Made by a program: the position numbers and the translations under genes. Under the pieces are notes generated by a model, which saw only the letters and a list, made by a program, of their open reading frames with translations, ran no database searches and was not told where the DNA came from. Shown piece after piece: positions 1 through 12,786 of a DNA stretch of 64,000 nt; position 1 is the stretch's first letter; each line of letters opens with the position of its first letter. This DNA comes from Ochotona curzoniae (taxonomy: Eukaryota > Chordata > Mammalia > Lagomorpha > Ochotonidae): assembly GCF_017591425.1 (NCBI RefSeq), contig NW_024466607.1:8068501-8132500 (forward strand), in the 5' to 3' direction.

Positions 1-1000
1 AGACACACCTTCCAGGAAGTTCAAGTTCTGATCAGTGCACTGACAAAGACTGACAATGAACTCCAAGCCTAGAAAGGCTGGCCAGGGCTGAGAAATGGGC
101 ATGGGAGGGGGCAGCTGGGAGGCAGTGGAACTCCTCCTGGCTTCCCCACTGTGTCAGTGCCAACTGCTGACTGGCATCTCATCCACCCCAACAACCCCAG
201 AAGCTACTCCCATGGATGACGAGCCAGAGGGTCCCCAGCAAGAGTCTGGCCCAATCCACACAGGAAAACCAAGGTATCCCTGGCTGAGGCACAGGACAGG
301 GAGCCTTGCTCTTCCCCAGACATGCAGCTGTGTCTGCTGTCAAGAGCAGGAAGGCCAAGCGATGGTGCTGGCTGCTGAGTCCACCACGAAATACAAGGGA
401 AATCATGGCAGATGAGAGGGGTGAGCCGAGCTCCACTCAGCACTGAGTCTGGCAGCCAGAGAACAGAAGGGAAGCCCCCAGCCAGGTCCTAAAGGAAGGC
501 ACTGAAAGGCCCCCAAGATGCTAACAGTTTCTGACTGGGTCAACCCTAATTTCGCAAAGGAGTCCAATGGCACATGTGGATTCCTCACTCAAGTCCCCAA
601 GACCAGAGACAACCCCCCTTAATCTCCCCTGCACACACACACTTTACCTCCCACCTTGCAGCACACTGGTCTAGCCCTTTCAGCAAGATCTCATTATTGT
701 TACATTTTATGCATAGAATCCACCTCTAGGAACCGCTCCAAAAGGCAAACACGCATCATGGCAGCACTCACCTCACTATTACCTATCGCTAAGAGATGGG
801 GACAAGCTCACTGCCCAACAGCAGAGGGCTGGCTGAGTTCAACAGTGGGTGAGGAACTACACAAAGAAATGCATGTAACTGTTGCACCTGCATGGAAAAA
901 TCTTTCCCTACAACAGAGAACACATTCAAAAAATAAAATTGTATTTGGAATAGAATCATACTATAAATGGTAGTTGCCACCGTGTGGTAACTTATTGGCA

Positions 1001-1622
1001 ATTTTTTTTTCTTGTTTGTTTGTTTTTAAGATTTATTTGAAGGCCCAGTGGCATGGCCTAGTGGCTAAAGTCCTCACCTTGAACGTGCCAGGATCCCATA
1101 TGGGTGCCGGTTCTAGTCCCGGCAGCTCTACTTCCCATCCGGCTCCCTGCTTGTGGCCTGGGAAAGCAGTTGAGGACGGCCTAAAGCTTTGGGACCCTGC
1201 ACCCGTGTGGGAGACCTGGAAGAGGTTTCCCGGCTCTGGATTGGCGCAATACCAGCCGTTGCACTCACTTGGGAAGTGAATCATCGGACGGAAGATCTTC
1301 CTCTCTGTCTCTCCTCCTCCCTGTATATCTGACTTTGTAACAAAAATAAATAAATCTTAAAAAAAAAAAGATTTATTTGAAAGGCAGAAGGATATTTAGA
1401 GAAAGAATCTAACCACTGGTTCACTCCCCAGATGGTTACAGTGGCCAGGGCCGGGCCAGGCAAGGCCAAAAGTCAGGAATTCCATCCAGTACTTGGGGCA
1501 TTTTCCAACAGCCTCCCAAAGTACATTAGTAGGAAGCTGGGTCAGAATTGGAACTGGTGTTCTGATGAGACGCTTGTATTGTAAGTACAGCTTAACACGC
1601 AGTGCCACAATACCGGTCACTT
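1001..1622 (-). mobile_element. Old CSINE, split by a younger SINE
   Basis: A T-rich tail near 1003-1027 and AAGATTTATTTGAA start a minus-strand CSINE. It resumes at 1382 and runs to its head, ending GCCACAATACCGGTCAC near 1620. The 326-bp plus-strand SINE at 1042-1367 interrupts it. Confidence 0.8.
1042..1367 (+). mobile_element. CSINE inserted in an older SINE, 14-bp TSD
   Basis: A full-length lagomorph SINE running from GGCCCAGTGGCATGG to an A-tail. The B-box-like GGTTCTAGTCC is present. The target-site duplication AAGATTTATTTGAA is seen at 1028-1041 and 1368-1381 with no mismatch. Confidence 0.92.
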
Positions 1623-2774
1623 GTTGAGTTGTTTTTTTGTTTTAGGTTTTCTTTAATAGTTAATGAAATTTCTAAGATACATTTCTTTCAAATATGAAAG
1701 CTTTTTGGATGATTTACTTATTTATTTTTATTATAAAGGCACATTCACAGAGAGCAGGAGACAGTGAAAGCAGGACTCAGCCCTGGTCAGCCTGGTCACC
1801 ACATCGCTGGCACAGACGACACCTGGGAAGCCCCCAGCAGCGCTCACAAGTGCAAACAGGGCATCGCTTTTCGTTCTTCCCTCCCAGGGAATGAAAAGCA
1901 GATGGGGCTGCAGAGACTGTGCTGAGATGGAAGAATCGCATCTCCAGGCAGAGAGGGACCCGTGAGGAATGGGGGCTCCCCTGCCTGTGGGAAGATGTAC
2001 CTGACTGGCCTCTGCCTCTGTCTAAAAGCTGCTGCCGCTTCTTCTTCTTTTTAAATTTCCACCCTCTCCCCAGGTCTCAAAAGCTTCTTTCTAACTGTAA
2101 ATCAGAAATCACAGTAAAGCTGTGTCCAGGGAAAAGAAGTGGCCTCAGATTTAAATTCTTGAGAAGGGTGTCTAGTACTATGGATTTATTTCTTCGTATG
2201 TGTTTTTCAGGCTTAATATTTACACTTCAGTATGAGAAAAAAAAAAAACCTCTAAAGAAAATGTTTAGTGTCTCAACATAAAACTCAAATAAATCACCTG
2301 GAATAAATTTGGCTAACAATGATCAGAAGGCCTGCTGTGTGTCAGGGCCCGTGGTGGACAGTAAGAGGCAGGCAGGGGCTGGGGGCTCGTGGTGCACTAG
2401 AACAGGCAGTGCCCCTGACTTCTCTTCTTTCCTCCCTGGGAAATCAGAGCAAGCCCACCTCCACAGTGGAGCAAGGAACTCACTGCACCTCACACAATTC
2501 CCTCAGAGTCCTCAAGAGCAGACAGGCCACTGGGACTCAGGCGCTCAGGTACCAGGAGGCCCTGAGAGGCAACAGAGGTGTTCCCACAGAGAAGCTCTGA
2601 GCCATGGCAGGGGAGAAAAAGACACGACACACTGCCTAGCTGCTAGCCACAGATGTTCTCTGTGGCCCCACACCCTGTATCTCAGGCGCTATGTGAATAC
2701 AGACATTAGGCTTGGGCTGATCTGTCACAGGGAGCACAGACACTGCAGGAAGCCAGTGGTGCGTGGCTAAGCAC

Positions 2775-3050
2775 ACCTCCAGCCTCAACCCCAAGCGAGT
2801 GCCAGGCCTGTGTGGGTCTCGGCTGCTCTGCTTCCGACTCACCTCTTGGAGATGCACCTGGGAAGCAGCAGCTGATGACTCAGATAATTGTGTCCCTGCT
2901 ACCCATGTGGGAGACTTGAAAGGAGTTACAGCTTTGGTTTGACCCAGCCCCAGCTGCTGGAGCCATCTGGGGAGTAAACCAGTGGAGAGAAGATCTCTTT
3001 CTCTCTCTGTCACTCTGCCTTTCAAATAAAGAAAGAAATCTTAAAAATTG
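2775..3050 (+). mobile_element. CSINE, diverged
   Basis: Typical landmarks are ACCCATGTGGGAGACTTG, GGGGAGTAAACCAGTGG and CTGCCTTTCAAATAAAG followed by an A-rich tail. The head is decayed. Confidence 0.8.
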
Positions 3051-3347
3051 CCTAAGATTTGCAGAAAAGCAGTGAAGGCTAGCAAGAATAGCTTGAGGTG
3101 TACCAAGAAGGAATCAGCCAGGCAGAAGACAGATGGGACGCCAGCCCCCATTGGCCTGGGCAGGCAGAGCTGCTTCTGGCCCCTCTGAAGACACAGCTCC
3201 AGGCCTTACAAGCCAGAAGGACAAAGGCTAGTGCAGGTGGAGTGGGGCCATCCAAACTACCCTGCCTGCCAGATCTTGCTGCCACCATACCCTGGCATAC
3301 TCTGGCCTGCCTCCAAACCACCAGTTGGTCTCATCATGTCCACTACT

Positions 3348-3612
3348 TTACATTTTTAAACATTTATTTTTTTCCTTCAATAGCAGAGGCAAAGAGAGAA
3401 AGTGAAAGAGAAAGAGAGATCCCCAATAGCTGGAGCTGAGATTGGCACTCCATCCAGGTGCAGTGGCCCAAGCACCTGAGCCATCTTCCGCTAACTTATC
3501 AGGCACAGGAGCAAGGAGCCTGACGGGAAGTGGAGCTGCCAGGACTTGAACCAGTGCTTGGGTATGCACTGCAGGTGGCACTTTAACCCCTGCACCCCAA
3601 TGCTGGCATCAA
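3348..3612 (-). mobile_element. CSINE, diverged, minus strand
   Basis: It starts with a T-rich tail and a purine-rich GAGAGAAAG tract, then AAGTGGAGCTGCCAGGACTT (the reverse of the B-box region) and a decayed head ending AATGCTGGCATC. Confidence 0.75.
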
Positions 3613-3779
3613 GGCCCACCTTGAGTCTCCTGCTTTATATGTGAATGGAGCAGGAGCAGCCCACATCCTGCTAGCCCTCAGCAGTGGGACTTTCAGAGCC
3701 AAGTCTGCAGGCCAGGGCAAGGCCAGTCCCAACCAGCTCTGCTAGCAGTGCCAGCACAGCACTTAGTCTACCCTGACCT

Positions 3780-3989
3780 GGAAGCACTACCCCTCCCACG
3801 AGCAGTCTTGCCTTGCCTTGTCCCTTCTCATCTCTCCCCTGACTCTCAGTTCCGCCTGGCCAACCTCACTGCTCATTCTCGGCTGAAGCTCCACTGCCTC
3901 TGGGCAGCCTTCCAAGCCTGCCTGCTGCTCCCAGGGCCTCCTATCCCTGCTCCTGTCATCATTGCCACTATCACCACCCCAGCCCTGCC
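3780..3989 (+). mobile_element. Possible L2 fragment
   Basis: The CT-rich sequence with CTCATTCTCGGCTGAAGCTC followed by GGGCAGCCTTCC resembles the L2 3' region (CATTCAGGTCTCAGCTC...GAGGCCTTCC). Divergence is high. Confidence 0.4.
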
Positions 3990-4170
3990 CTGCTATTATT
4001 CCCCGGCAGTGTTCTAACAAGCTCACACAAATCCACCTGCTTAACCCTCACAAAGCCCCTGAGAGGTAGGTGCCACTATGACCCACACTGTCCAAGTGGC
4101 CATACTGGGGCCCAGTGAGCAGGGAAAGGTTGGCGGCACAAGTGCGGACTCTGCCAGCAGCCCTGGGTCA
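3990..4170 (-). mobile_element. MIR fragment, minus strand
   Basis: AACCCTCACAAAGCCCCTGA and GAGGTAGGTGCCACTATGA match the reverse complement of the MIR 3' half. Confidence 0.65.
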
Positions 4171-4371
4171 AGCCACCTCCAGCGTGTGCATGACGTATAG
4201 TGATTGCTGCCTGTCTGGGTTGTCCCACACGGATCTCGTCCAGGTGAGCTGCCTGGCTCACACTGCCATCCACTGTACCCAAAAGAGGTCTGGGACATGC
4301 TTAGTACAGCTAACAACAGATGAGCACACACTGTTGGCAGGTGACTGCTCTCCTTCACTCGCAGCCCTAGG

Positions 4372-4540
4372 AAAGCAGGTTCTGCAGTCAAGCTGCCTGG
4401 GCTGAGCTCCTATGCAATGGGCTTGTGATTGTGGGCAAGGTGCTTTACCTACGTTTCCTCACATGGAAAACATACCTATCAGGAAGGACACCTGTGAGAT
4501 TATGAGATAATGTACATCATATACTTAGTATAATATCTTG
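4372..4540 (+). mobile_element. MIR fragment
   Basis: GCTGCCTGGGCTGAGCTCC, then TTGTGGGCAAGGTGCTTTAC and TTTCCTCACATGGAAAACAT follow the MIR consensus order. Confidence 0.75.
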
Positions 4541-5280
4541 GGGGAAAAAAAGGAGTTCTTCAATAGAGATGAGAAATCAAAACCACTCTGAATATTTTGT
4601 CTTTTATGAAAAAAAAAGGGCATCCCAAACTTCATTGGGATGTAGTAACGGTGGAACTGATGAGAAGACGTGGCAGCCAGAGCCACCCTTAGCAGGAAGT
4701 GGGGACAGGAAGGAGAGGCCTGAGTAGGGCGCTTGGCCTTGGTGCCTCAATGCCTACAATGGAGCAGCAAACTTGGCTTCGCAGCCATGCCACCTGTGGG
4801 GTGCAACTATGCCAGCCCATCATCAAGGGGCTTGATGTGCAAAGATACCCGGCAGGCTGGACTTGGCTCACTCTTGCTGCATACCGAGGCCTGCAAAAAC
4901 CCCTGGCCTGACTTAGTGTCCAGTCCAGCCCAGTGCCACCGTGTGCTGCCCACACTCAGAGCTGGTTTTGTCGACAGCCATTTCCAAGCCCCTACCACGT
5001 TCTGGCCATGCAGGTGAGGTTAAGATGCCATTGCTTTAACCAAGGGAGAAGACACCAGAACATGGCATTCTGATTCAGCCTCCTCACCTGTAATGTCCCA
5101 CACGGCAGAGGGAGAACGTGAGAGGAGCTGGGCTGGCGGCTAGTGCGACTGTAATTCCAACCCGTCTCCCAGGAAGCAGGAGGAGAGGGCAAGCCACTTG
5201 AGATGACTTTCAGAAGCTTAAGGGCATGGGCTTTGTGCAAAGTCTGTTTGGGGTAGGCCGCGTAGCACACAGGCCAACGT

Positions 5281-5530
5281 GAGTCATGCTATATCGCAAA
5301 TAAAAATCGGCCCATGAATATACATAATCCCCAGGTAATTCTCCCAATCTCAGAGCAGTAATGGAGCCACCTTCGCTCACTGAGGCATGAATATTTACTG
5401 TCCTCTGGCTTTACTGCTCTCGATCTGGGTTCAATTTTGCAAATTAAAATGAAGGCTGTGTGGATAGAGAGATTATGGAAGAGCCTCCGAGCCTGCTGTC
5501 CCCAGCAAGGCGGTCGCGCTGCGTAAGCTT
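5281..5530. promoter_or_regulatory. Candidate conserved non-coding element
   Basis: A 250-bp block free of recognisable repeats and of long open frames, AT-rich against a GC-richer surround. It carries clean-looking factor sites: FOX-type TATTTAC at 5392-5398, an octamer/C-EBP-like TTTGCAAAT at 5436-5444, TAATT cores near 5337 and 5443, and CATGAATA twice. This composition is typical of developmental enhancers in mammals. No alignment was possible, so conservation is inferred. Confidence 0.35.
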
Positions 5531-5898
5531 GCTCCTGCCCACTGGCCTGGTCCCCGTGCCTGCAGAGTTAGGAGCCACAGGAAATGGGACAAGGGGTCAC
5601 AGGGGGGTCAGGACCTTGGAAACCACACAGCAGTAAGAGGAATGACATTAACCCTGAAGCAAGCTCCAGGCGGGAAAGTGTGGAACCCGGGTCAGTCCCA
5701 GCTGGTGGCAGTGGTGGGAGGGCACTCTATGCGCGGATCCATTGGTTCTGACCTGGTCCAGAACCTGAACCTTCCCACAGCCGATGGGAGAGCACAGGAG
5801 AGGCTGTGCATACACATGCCTGGCCCACGTATGCCCTCGGCCTTGGTGACGACCAGACATCTTCTCTAGCCACACGCTGGTCATCTGCTACCTGTCCA

Positions 5899-5900
<2 letters not shown>

Positions 5901-5967
<67 letters not shown>
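5901..5967. repeat. (CA)n microsatellite, 67 bp
   Basis: An uninterrupted CA dinucleotide tract of about 33 units. Its length suggests it is polymorphic in the population. It creates false Thr-His and Cys-Val open frames. Confidence 0.98.
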
Positions 5968-5968
<1 letters not shown>

Positions 5969-7369
5969 ATTCAGGAAGGGGGAGGGCACACTGCCTGCGA
6001 CCCACAGGCAGGGGTGGTAATGCTGACCTGACTTACAGAGAGGGAGCCATCCCAGGGCAGCAGCTGCACTTAAACATGCTGGAGGTGAGGCCACGGAAAG
6101 ACTTGACATTTCTGATTTTCTGTTGGCAAAAGGAGCAAGAACCAAGTGTCCTGTCCTTTCTACTGCCCTGGGAGAGAGTGGGAGGGGAAGAGCAAATCAA
6201 GAGCAAAGCAGGCCCGGGGCGCTCTGACGGGTGTCCTGCCCCCACACACCCCAGCTCCGAGGGCCAGGAAGCGCCACTTCAGCCTCAGCAACTGAACCAG
6301 CTGCAACAAAGCTCACAGAAAACTTGGTCCAACAGACCTTTACAGAGGGCACCATTGGGCACCTGTGGCGCAACAATCATGCTCCAGGCCTCCACTGGGG
6401 CCCTTGTAGAGGTCGTCCTGGTCCACATGGCTCCCTGGGGAGACTTACACGTGGGCCTCACCACTGTGGAGCCTGAGCCTCAGTTGCACGGTCTGCAAGT
6501 GCAGGGGCCGGGCGGGGTACTGCCAGCCAGTCTCCTGTCTGCAAAGTCAGTTGTGCACTCTGCCTCCTGCCATATGCAGGGAGACACAGGAGTAAGATGT
6601 CAATACTCCCTGGTACATATCGAGGCTGTCCCATGGTGGTGATGATGGTGGCAGTGGTCAGGGCAGTCTAGAGGAAGGAGTCACTGCTGTCACTTGTTAG
6701 GAACGTGGAGGAACTCCAGAGCAGAGGTGACTTCTGGCTGGGCTTGCAGATAGAGAAGGAACCTCAGGCAGAAGGGAGAGGAAGAGCAAAGACCTAAAGG
6801 CCTTGGCAGGCAGCGTACAAGTCAAATGGGCTTAGCTGAGGCCAGAGTTGAGGGGCATGGGACTCCAGAGGTCAGGCCACAGAGCTGGTGCTGTCTGCTG
6901 CTGGTAGATGGGAGGCTACAAGACAGCACAGCACAGTGTAACAGTGGGGTATGGTTGAGTCAAAGTGACCATGCTGGTAGCCCTGCTGAGAAAAAGGACT
7001 GCAGGCAAGCAGAGCCAGTGGGAGAACACAGCAACGGACAGCCAAGGCCAGCTCTGAAGGATGGGACCTTCGCACTGTCTGCTGAGCTAATAGGCAGGGC
7101 ACTTGGCAGGCTCTGGGTAAATGCTGAGGGATGGAGAGGGACTGTGCAGCCAGGTGCACATGGAGCAAAGGGCTCAAGTCTGAGGGAGCAACTACACTGG
7201 GCACACGGTGGGCATGAGGTGGCAGATGCATGGCTTTTCCGGCCTGGCCGGGATGCCTGACCCTCGTGCATGAGCCAGAGGTTGACGGTGTCCCAGGGAG
7301 GCCTGGTACCAAAGGGTTACTGGCTGTGCGCAGAGAGCCCTAACCCCAGCCTGACGAAATGTCTCCTAG
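5968..7369. other. Unassigned intronic DNA
   Basis: GC-moderate, no SINE or L1 landmarks, no supported exon. Open frames here lack recognisable domains and occur on both strands. Confidence 0.5.
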
Positions 7370-7560
7370 TTTTCTTTCTGCTTTCTTTAAGACCCCAGAT
7401 GTGTTCTTGAACATCAAAAGAGAGTAACTTATAAAGTTAAACTAAATCAAGGGCTTTTGTTCTGAGGCATCGTTGCTGAACTAATTATTCCTGTATGTTG
7501 TTTAATGAAATAGTGGTGCCATATATTAAACCGGTTAACAGGATGAGCACATGAGTTACA
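7370..7560. promoter_or_regulatory. Candidate conserved non-coding element
   Basis: An AT-rich block in GC-rich surroundings with no repeat landmarks. It includes CTAATTATTCC (homeodomain-like core), TTTAATGAAATAG and TTAAACCGGTTAACAGG (a grainyhead-like AACCGGTT, partly palindromic). Its function is not known; conservation could not be tested. Confidence 0.3.
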
Positions 7561-8189
7561 AGGAAGGTCGGGGCTGGGATTATAAATTTAACTTTTTCTT
7601 AAGAAGAGATGAAACAAACCACTCAACTCCCCACTGTCGTGTGTCATGGGAGGGGAAAATGATGGCACCAAGCAGCATGGACGGAGGCCTGGGCCCCGGT
7701 GCTCGGATGCTAGCGGCACCGTGCTGGCGCGGGCCCCAGCCCGCTGGCTCCCTGCCCTGGGCTCTCTGTGCTCAGGCCCCAGGCAGGCCCATGGCTGGCT
7801 CCTCAGCCACTATGGGCCCTAGGCCCGCACACTCCAGGCCCTCACAATAGCCCGCTGAAAGTCAGACATGGCACTGACCCATGTGGCTAGCTACACTGAC
7901 ACGACCTGCGTGCTGCTCACAGAGGCTGCAGCCACCCACAGTGCAGATGCTCCTCTGAGGAATGGAATGTAGTGTGCCAAGATGGGGGGCAACAGCTGTG
8001 GGTAGCCACAGCAGAAGACTCAAAAACCCCAGCACTTGTGAGTATGCGAGAGTCTGCTGTGTGTGCTGTTTTACTCTTCCAACTCTGTATGTGTGAGTTC
8101 CCCCAGTGCATTTATATGCATTTTAAAAAAAACACCTGCAAGGACTTTGAGGCATGCCCCTAACACTGGGGCTCTCTCTAGGGAGAATT

Positions 8190-8322
8190 TTATTGGTTTT
8201 GTTGTTGTTGTTTTAATTTTGCTGAATGGCAGAGTTGCTAAGAGAGAGGTCTTCCATCCACTGGTTCACTTCCCCAAACAGGCAACAGCTTAACTTACTA
8301 TCCCATGGTGCTGGCCCCAGGA
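8190..8322 (-). mobile_element. CSINE fragment, minus strand
   Basis: GGTCTTCCATCCACTGGTTC, then CACTTCCCCAAACAGGCAAC and ATGGTGCTGGCCCCAG at the end. The middle of the element is deleted. Confidence 0.7.
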
Positions 8323-9365
8323 ACTTTAACTTTTAACATTAGATCAAAGTGTATTAATTTTTCACAAGCATGCACTTCTATTATACTTGAATAAGGCAGT
8401 TAAATAGCATATTAATGTTCAACAAACAACATTAATCACATGCAGAGACCAAAGTAGGACAGTGGTTAAGAAGAACTTGACTTTTCCTAGCAATGCAAGA
8501 AGCAGCACACACACAAAAAAACCCATAATTCATCCATTACTCGTATAGTGAAAATTTAGAAAATTTTAATAAAGAAAACATTTAACATAAAAATAGCATG
8601 CAACCAACAAAATGGCAACCAGCTAAGTGCTTTTCAAGGATAGCGGGGCCCATAAAACAGTGAGGTGACACTGACAATAATTATAGAGGTGATTTCCACT
8701 ACAGAGTCACAGCGGAGAGAAGGAAGAGCCAGGAAGTGACCACAAGCACCAGCACCACGTTCGGTGGGTAGCAGGGCTTTCACAATCGGAGGAAAGGATG
8801 TCATCAAACAGGAAGAAGACCCGTCTGAACAGGTGTGTTCTACCCAGACCACAGTTCCAGGTCCACTGGCTGTGGCAGGAAGGCCGGGACCCAATGGGGC
8901 CGGGGGACTGGCTGGATCAGATGATGTCACCAAGTCCCTGGCAAGCGTGCAGTTTCCAGAAATGGAATGCAACCCTTTACGCCACCAATACTGCACAAGA
9001 CCTGCAGCTACGGAAGGCTCTGCCAGAGGACTTGGTGGCCATGACATGCAGCACCAACCACAAAGCCACTCCTCCTTGTCTCCCTTCCCCTCTCTGCCCT
9101 CCAAGCAAGCAGAGGCAGAGAGCAGCCGTGGCCTCTGCAATGCTCCTCACGCTCAGCCTCCTCCTGTGTGGCTCACAGCAAGGCCTTCTCTCTGAGCCTC
9201 CACTTCCTGAATGAAAAAACAATGAAAACCCCTGCTGCCCACAGCTCCAGGCAGCTCCAGGCAGACCAACTGCGACCATGAGCTCAGAGTGGTGGCACAT
9301 GGCAGAGCTCACAGCCATTGTTTTTCTGTTAATGATAATAGTGGTATCTGATGGCAAGCTTGGAC
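8323..9365. other. Unassigned intronic DNA
   Basis: The first 300 bp are AT-rich and unique; the rest is GC-moderate. Open frames of up to 168 codons occur on both strands without recognisable domains. I see no supported feature. Confidence 0.5.
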
Positions 9366-9545
9366 GTGGCCCTGTGCCAAGTGTTTGACTGCACTTTTAA
9401 CTCCATCCTGCAGCTGACAAATCCCGCAGCTGTACTATTGTTAAGCCCATTTCACAGCTGAGAAAGGAGAGTCCTAGAAAAACTAGGTCTCTTACTCCAA
9501 GTTGACAGCTGCAAAGCAGTGGCACTGAGAAGCCCGGCTCCATGG
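9366..9545 (-). mobile_element. MIR fragment, minus strand
   Basis: CCCATTTCACAGCTGAGAAA and the following CAAGTTGACAGCTGCAAAGC track the reverse complement of MIR. Confidence 0.65.
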
Positions 9546-9789
9546 CTCCTTCACGACACTCCACACCACACTGTTCTGCGCCTCTGACGTCAGTGAATGT
9601 GTGGGTGGGTGCGTGCGTGTATTTCTGCAGTTGCTGGAGGCTCATTCCCCTTCCTCCAAGCTGCAGCTTTGCCCATGACACAATTCCAGAGATGAACATT
9701 GGTGCCCAGCGCTGCCAGCTTGAGTGGACAGCGCCCTCATCCCAGGGGACATGTGGCAACATCTGGACATGGGCATGTTTCTGTCCTAT

Positions 9790-10120
9790 GCTGAGGTAGG
9801 AGGTGCTGCTGACAATCAGTGTAGTTCCCAGTGTTCCTAAGCATTCTACAACCTACAAACGGACCCCGAGGAACGTCAGTTCAATTCCTGCCTGGCTGCT
9901 CCACCACATCCAGCTCTCTGCTAATGTGCTCGGAACAGTGGAAGACGGTCCAAGTGTAGGCCACTGTCGGCTCATGTGGGAGACCCAGATGAAGCTTCTT
10001 GCTTCTGGCTTTGGCCTGGCCGAGCCCTGGCTGTTGTGCCCATTTGGGGAGTGACCAGCAGATGGAAGGTCTCTCTCTTCTCTCTGCCTTTCAAAGAAAT
10101 AAAATAAATCCTTTTAAAAA
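9790..10120 (+). mobile_element. CSINE, diverged
   Basis: CATCCAGCTCTCTGCTAATG, CATGTGGGAGACCCAGATGA, TGGGGAGTGACCAGCAGATG and CTGCCTTTCAAAGAAATAAA appear in the right order with an A-rich end. Confidence 0.8.
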
Positions 10121-12771
10121 TACTGTCAATGGCATGAAGCCTGGGAGACTGCATTGGAGATAAAAAGGAAGTTCTTTATTTGCCAGGTACTTCCTAGGGA
10201 GCTCCCTTAAAAACCGTCCTCAGGGACTGTGAGCCACAGAAAGCTGCAGGCAGACACGACATGCCCACCAGCTGGCTGACAACAACTGAACCCCTCCTGT
10301 ATACCAACAAGAGAGAGAGAGAAGAGAGAATGGTGTGCCCGTGCAATCGATTCCTTTGCAGTTGGTGAAGGGAAAGGCACCGCCATGTACAGGTAACAAC
10401 TTCAAACCCCGAATGGAAGGTGATCCCAGGAATGGAACGTTGGCTAGGGCCTAGGAGCAATGCACAAACTCAAGGCTGTACTCACAGACTGCATCTAAGA
10501 CACTCCAAGTGTCTCGGTGACAGCAGCCAGACATATCTGGGGGGAGGGAGTGGGCCCCAGGGGAGGAGGGACAGGAGATTTTGTCTAACCATGGCAGAGA
10601 CTCTGGTATCTCCTGACCTCTGGACCATCTGCCAAGCTTTAAAAACCACCAGCTGCAAGACACTGGTAAACTGCATACACCAGGGGCTTCCACACATCCA
10701 TGTGCCATATGCATGAGCCAGAACACTCTACTGAGCTCTATGAGAACCGGACACCCTTGCCAAGGTTCTGATTCTAGGTGGTGGCAAAGACTGGGTTCCA
10801 AAGCAGATCTTTTTGCACCTGGGCCAGGGGGCTTTGGGAGTGGGGTGCCCCTGTGCTAGGACTGACCTGCTGCCAAGCAGCCCAGATGCTAACAAGGATA
10901 CAGATCCTGAGACATGGCTAAACCCCTGAGGGTAGCACACTGTCAGCTCTTAAGGGCAGGAAGATCTGAAGCTCAAAGCCATCTTTGGTAGCATCTGACT
11001 CCATGGCCAGGAGAAAAATCTCCATTCTCACCTTGTCCTTGACTCTCACAGTCACCTGATAGACCATGACCTATCTCAGAACTTCACCCATGGTTATTAA
11101 CAGAAGACACGAGCCTTCCCATCGTGCAGACACACCATCACCTGGTGGGATCACCATGGCACACAGCCTTCCCAGGAGCTGGCAGCTTAATGAGAGAGCA
11201 GATCTTATCCAGATTCCACAATGCGCCATGTGTTTGCCATGGTGATCCTCATGGCAAAACTGTGATGGGAAGTCAGTACAGACCAGCAGGCAAGGCACAC
11301 AGAGGCTCCATGCCTGGCCCCATTCCCAGGGATAACAAACAGGGACCTCGAGATTCCCACCTGAAATTCATGAGTTCATTAGTTCAGATCCCACATACTC
11401 AAGTCAGGCCACTTCCCCGGAACTAGCTCTGCACAGAGACACATGTACGATATTCTATACGTGGGGACCCATGAAAACTGTTCTCCGGGTGTTTGCAGAA
11501 CCTTTAGCTAAACAGCTGGAAGAGAAGAGAAGGCAAGAGCAAAGAAAGGCCTCCAGGAGGTCTCCCACCCACCCCTACCCCTGGTGCTGTAGTCTGTGCC
11601 TCTGCTGTGTAAGCTGGCCAGATGGAGACACTCAGCTGCAGCTCTGCCTGCCACCTGCACCTCGACAAGCAGGTCAGGATGCCATGCCTGCCCCAACGAT
11701 GGTGGCCCAGGCGTCTCTCAACTGCTTCTCATTAGTTGGAACATTCCACCTTTCAACAACCAAGGATGCCTCCTATCCTCTCTTGGAGGGCAATGACGGA
11801 CCCTCTAGTGAACACTGGTGAGTGCTCATGCCAAACAAAGGCCCCCTATCCCAGGGCAGTCTGCTGGCACAGAGATAGAGCAGCCCTGCACTCTGTCCTT
11901 GGCACGTGCAAGTGGCCAGCAGATGAGCAGGGCCAGGAGTCCCAAGGAAAGAGAGCTGGCCTGGATCTAGGGGCTCCAGTCGGGGGAAAGCAGTGGAAAG
12001 GGCAACTGCTTGAGCCTGGTGCTGCCCACTGCTAAGTTCTTGGTCTCGATGGCTCTCTATCCACCAAGTGGCAGGGTCTTTCCCTCTTCTCCAGGTCTGT
12101 CTCAGAAGCGTCTCCATGGCACAGGCGGGCGAGCAGAGGCGGGAGTGGGATGACATCTTTTCATACCTCACCTGTGAATTCTCCCAGGGCAAACAAATAG
12201 TGCTGAGCGCCAACTACAGGCCGGGCACCATGAGCGTGCTGGAGATTCCAAGATGGAGGCTGGAAGCCTGCACTTAAGAACACTTCACAGCACCTGCTCG
12301 AAGCATGTCAACAAGCAGCTAGCTTATTTTCAGGACCACAAGAAAAGATGAGGGAGATAGAGAAAGTCTTAGGCTCAGGGTGCTGCCAAAGTCCAGATGG
12401 AACAAGGCAGCCACTGGATAGGAGACCAGGTTAGCTCCTCGGCCTGGACTGTTTTCCATGCCAGGCCTGGGGGGTGACAGGCTGCCGAGCTCCTGGGCTT
12501 CAGATTGTGGCCAGAAGACCACCACGGAGATGTGAGCAGGACATGGCGGATGTGCTACATTAGCTGGTGCTCAGAACATGGCTGCGGAGTTAGAACACGT
12601 CTCTTTGGCCCTGTGGGAACCTGGAGTTCCAGCCTATGACATGCCCACATCTTCCTAACCATCTGCCCAGTTCTTCACATTGTGGTAAAATGGCAGACAC
12701 TGGTTGGGCTCCGGGCGGCCAAAGCAACAGGTGAATATTGCAGAGGCTACATGTCCCATGGTTTCACTTTT
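10121..12771. other. Unassigned intronic DNA
   Basis: About 2.6 kb without SINE, L1 or exon landmarks. Composition is ordinary; the open frames present are short and unrelated to known domains. Confidence 0.5.
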
Positions 12772-12786
12772 GAAAATTGCAGCAAG

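Noticed and set aside
5806..6642. 278-codon plus-strand open frame
   Set aside because: It runs through the (CA)n tract as alternating Thr-His. The rest has no domain, and minus-strand frames are equally open.
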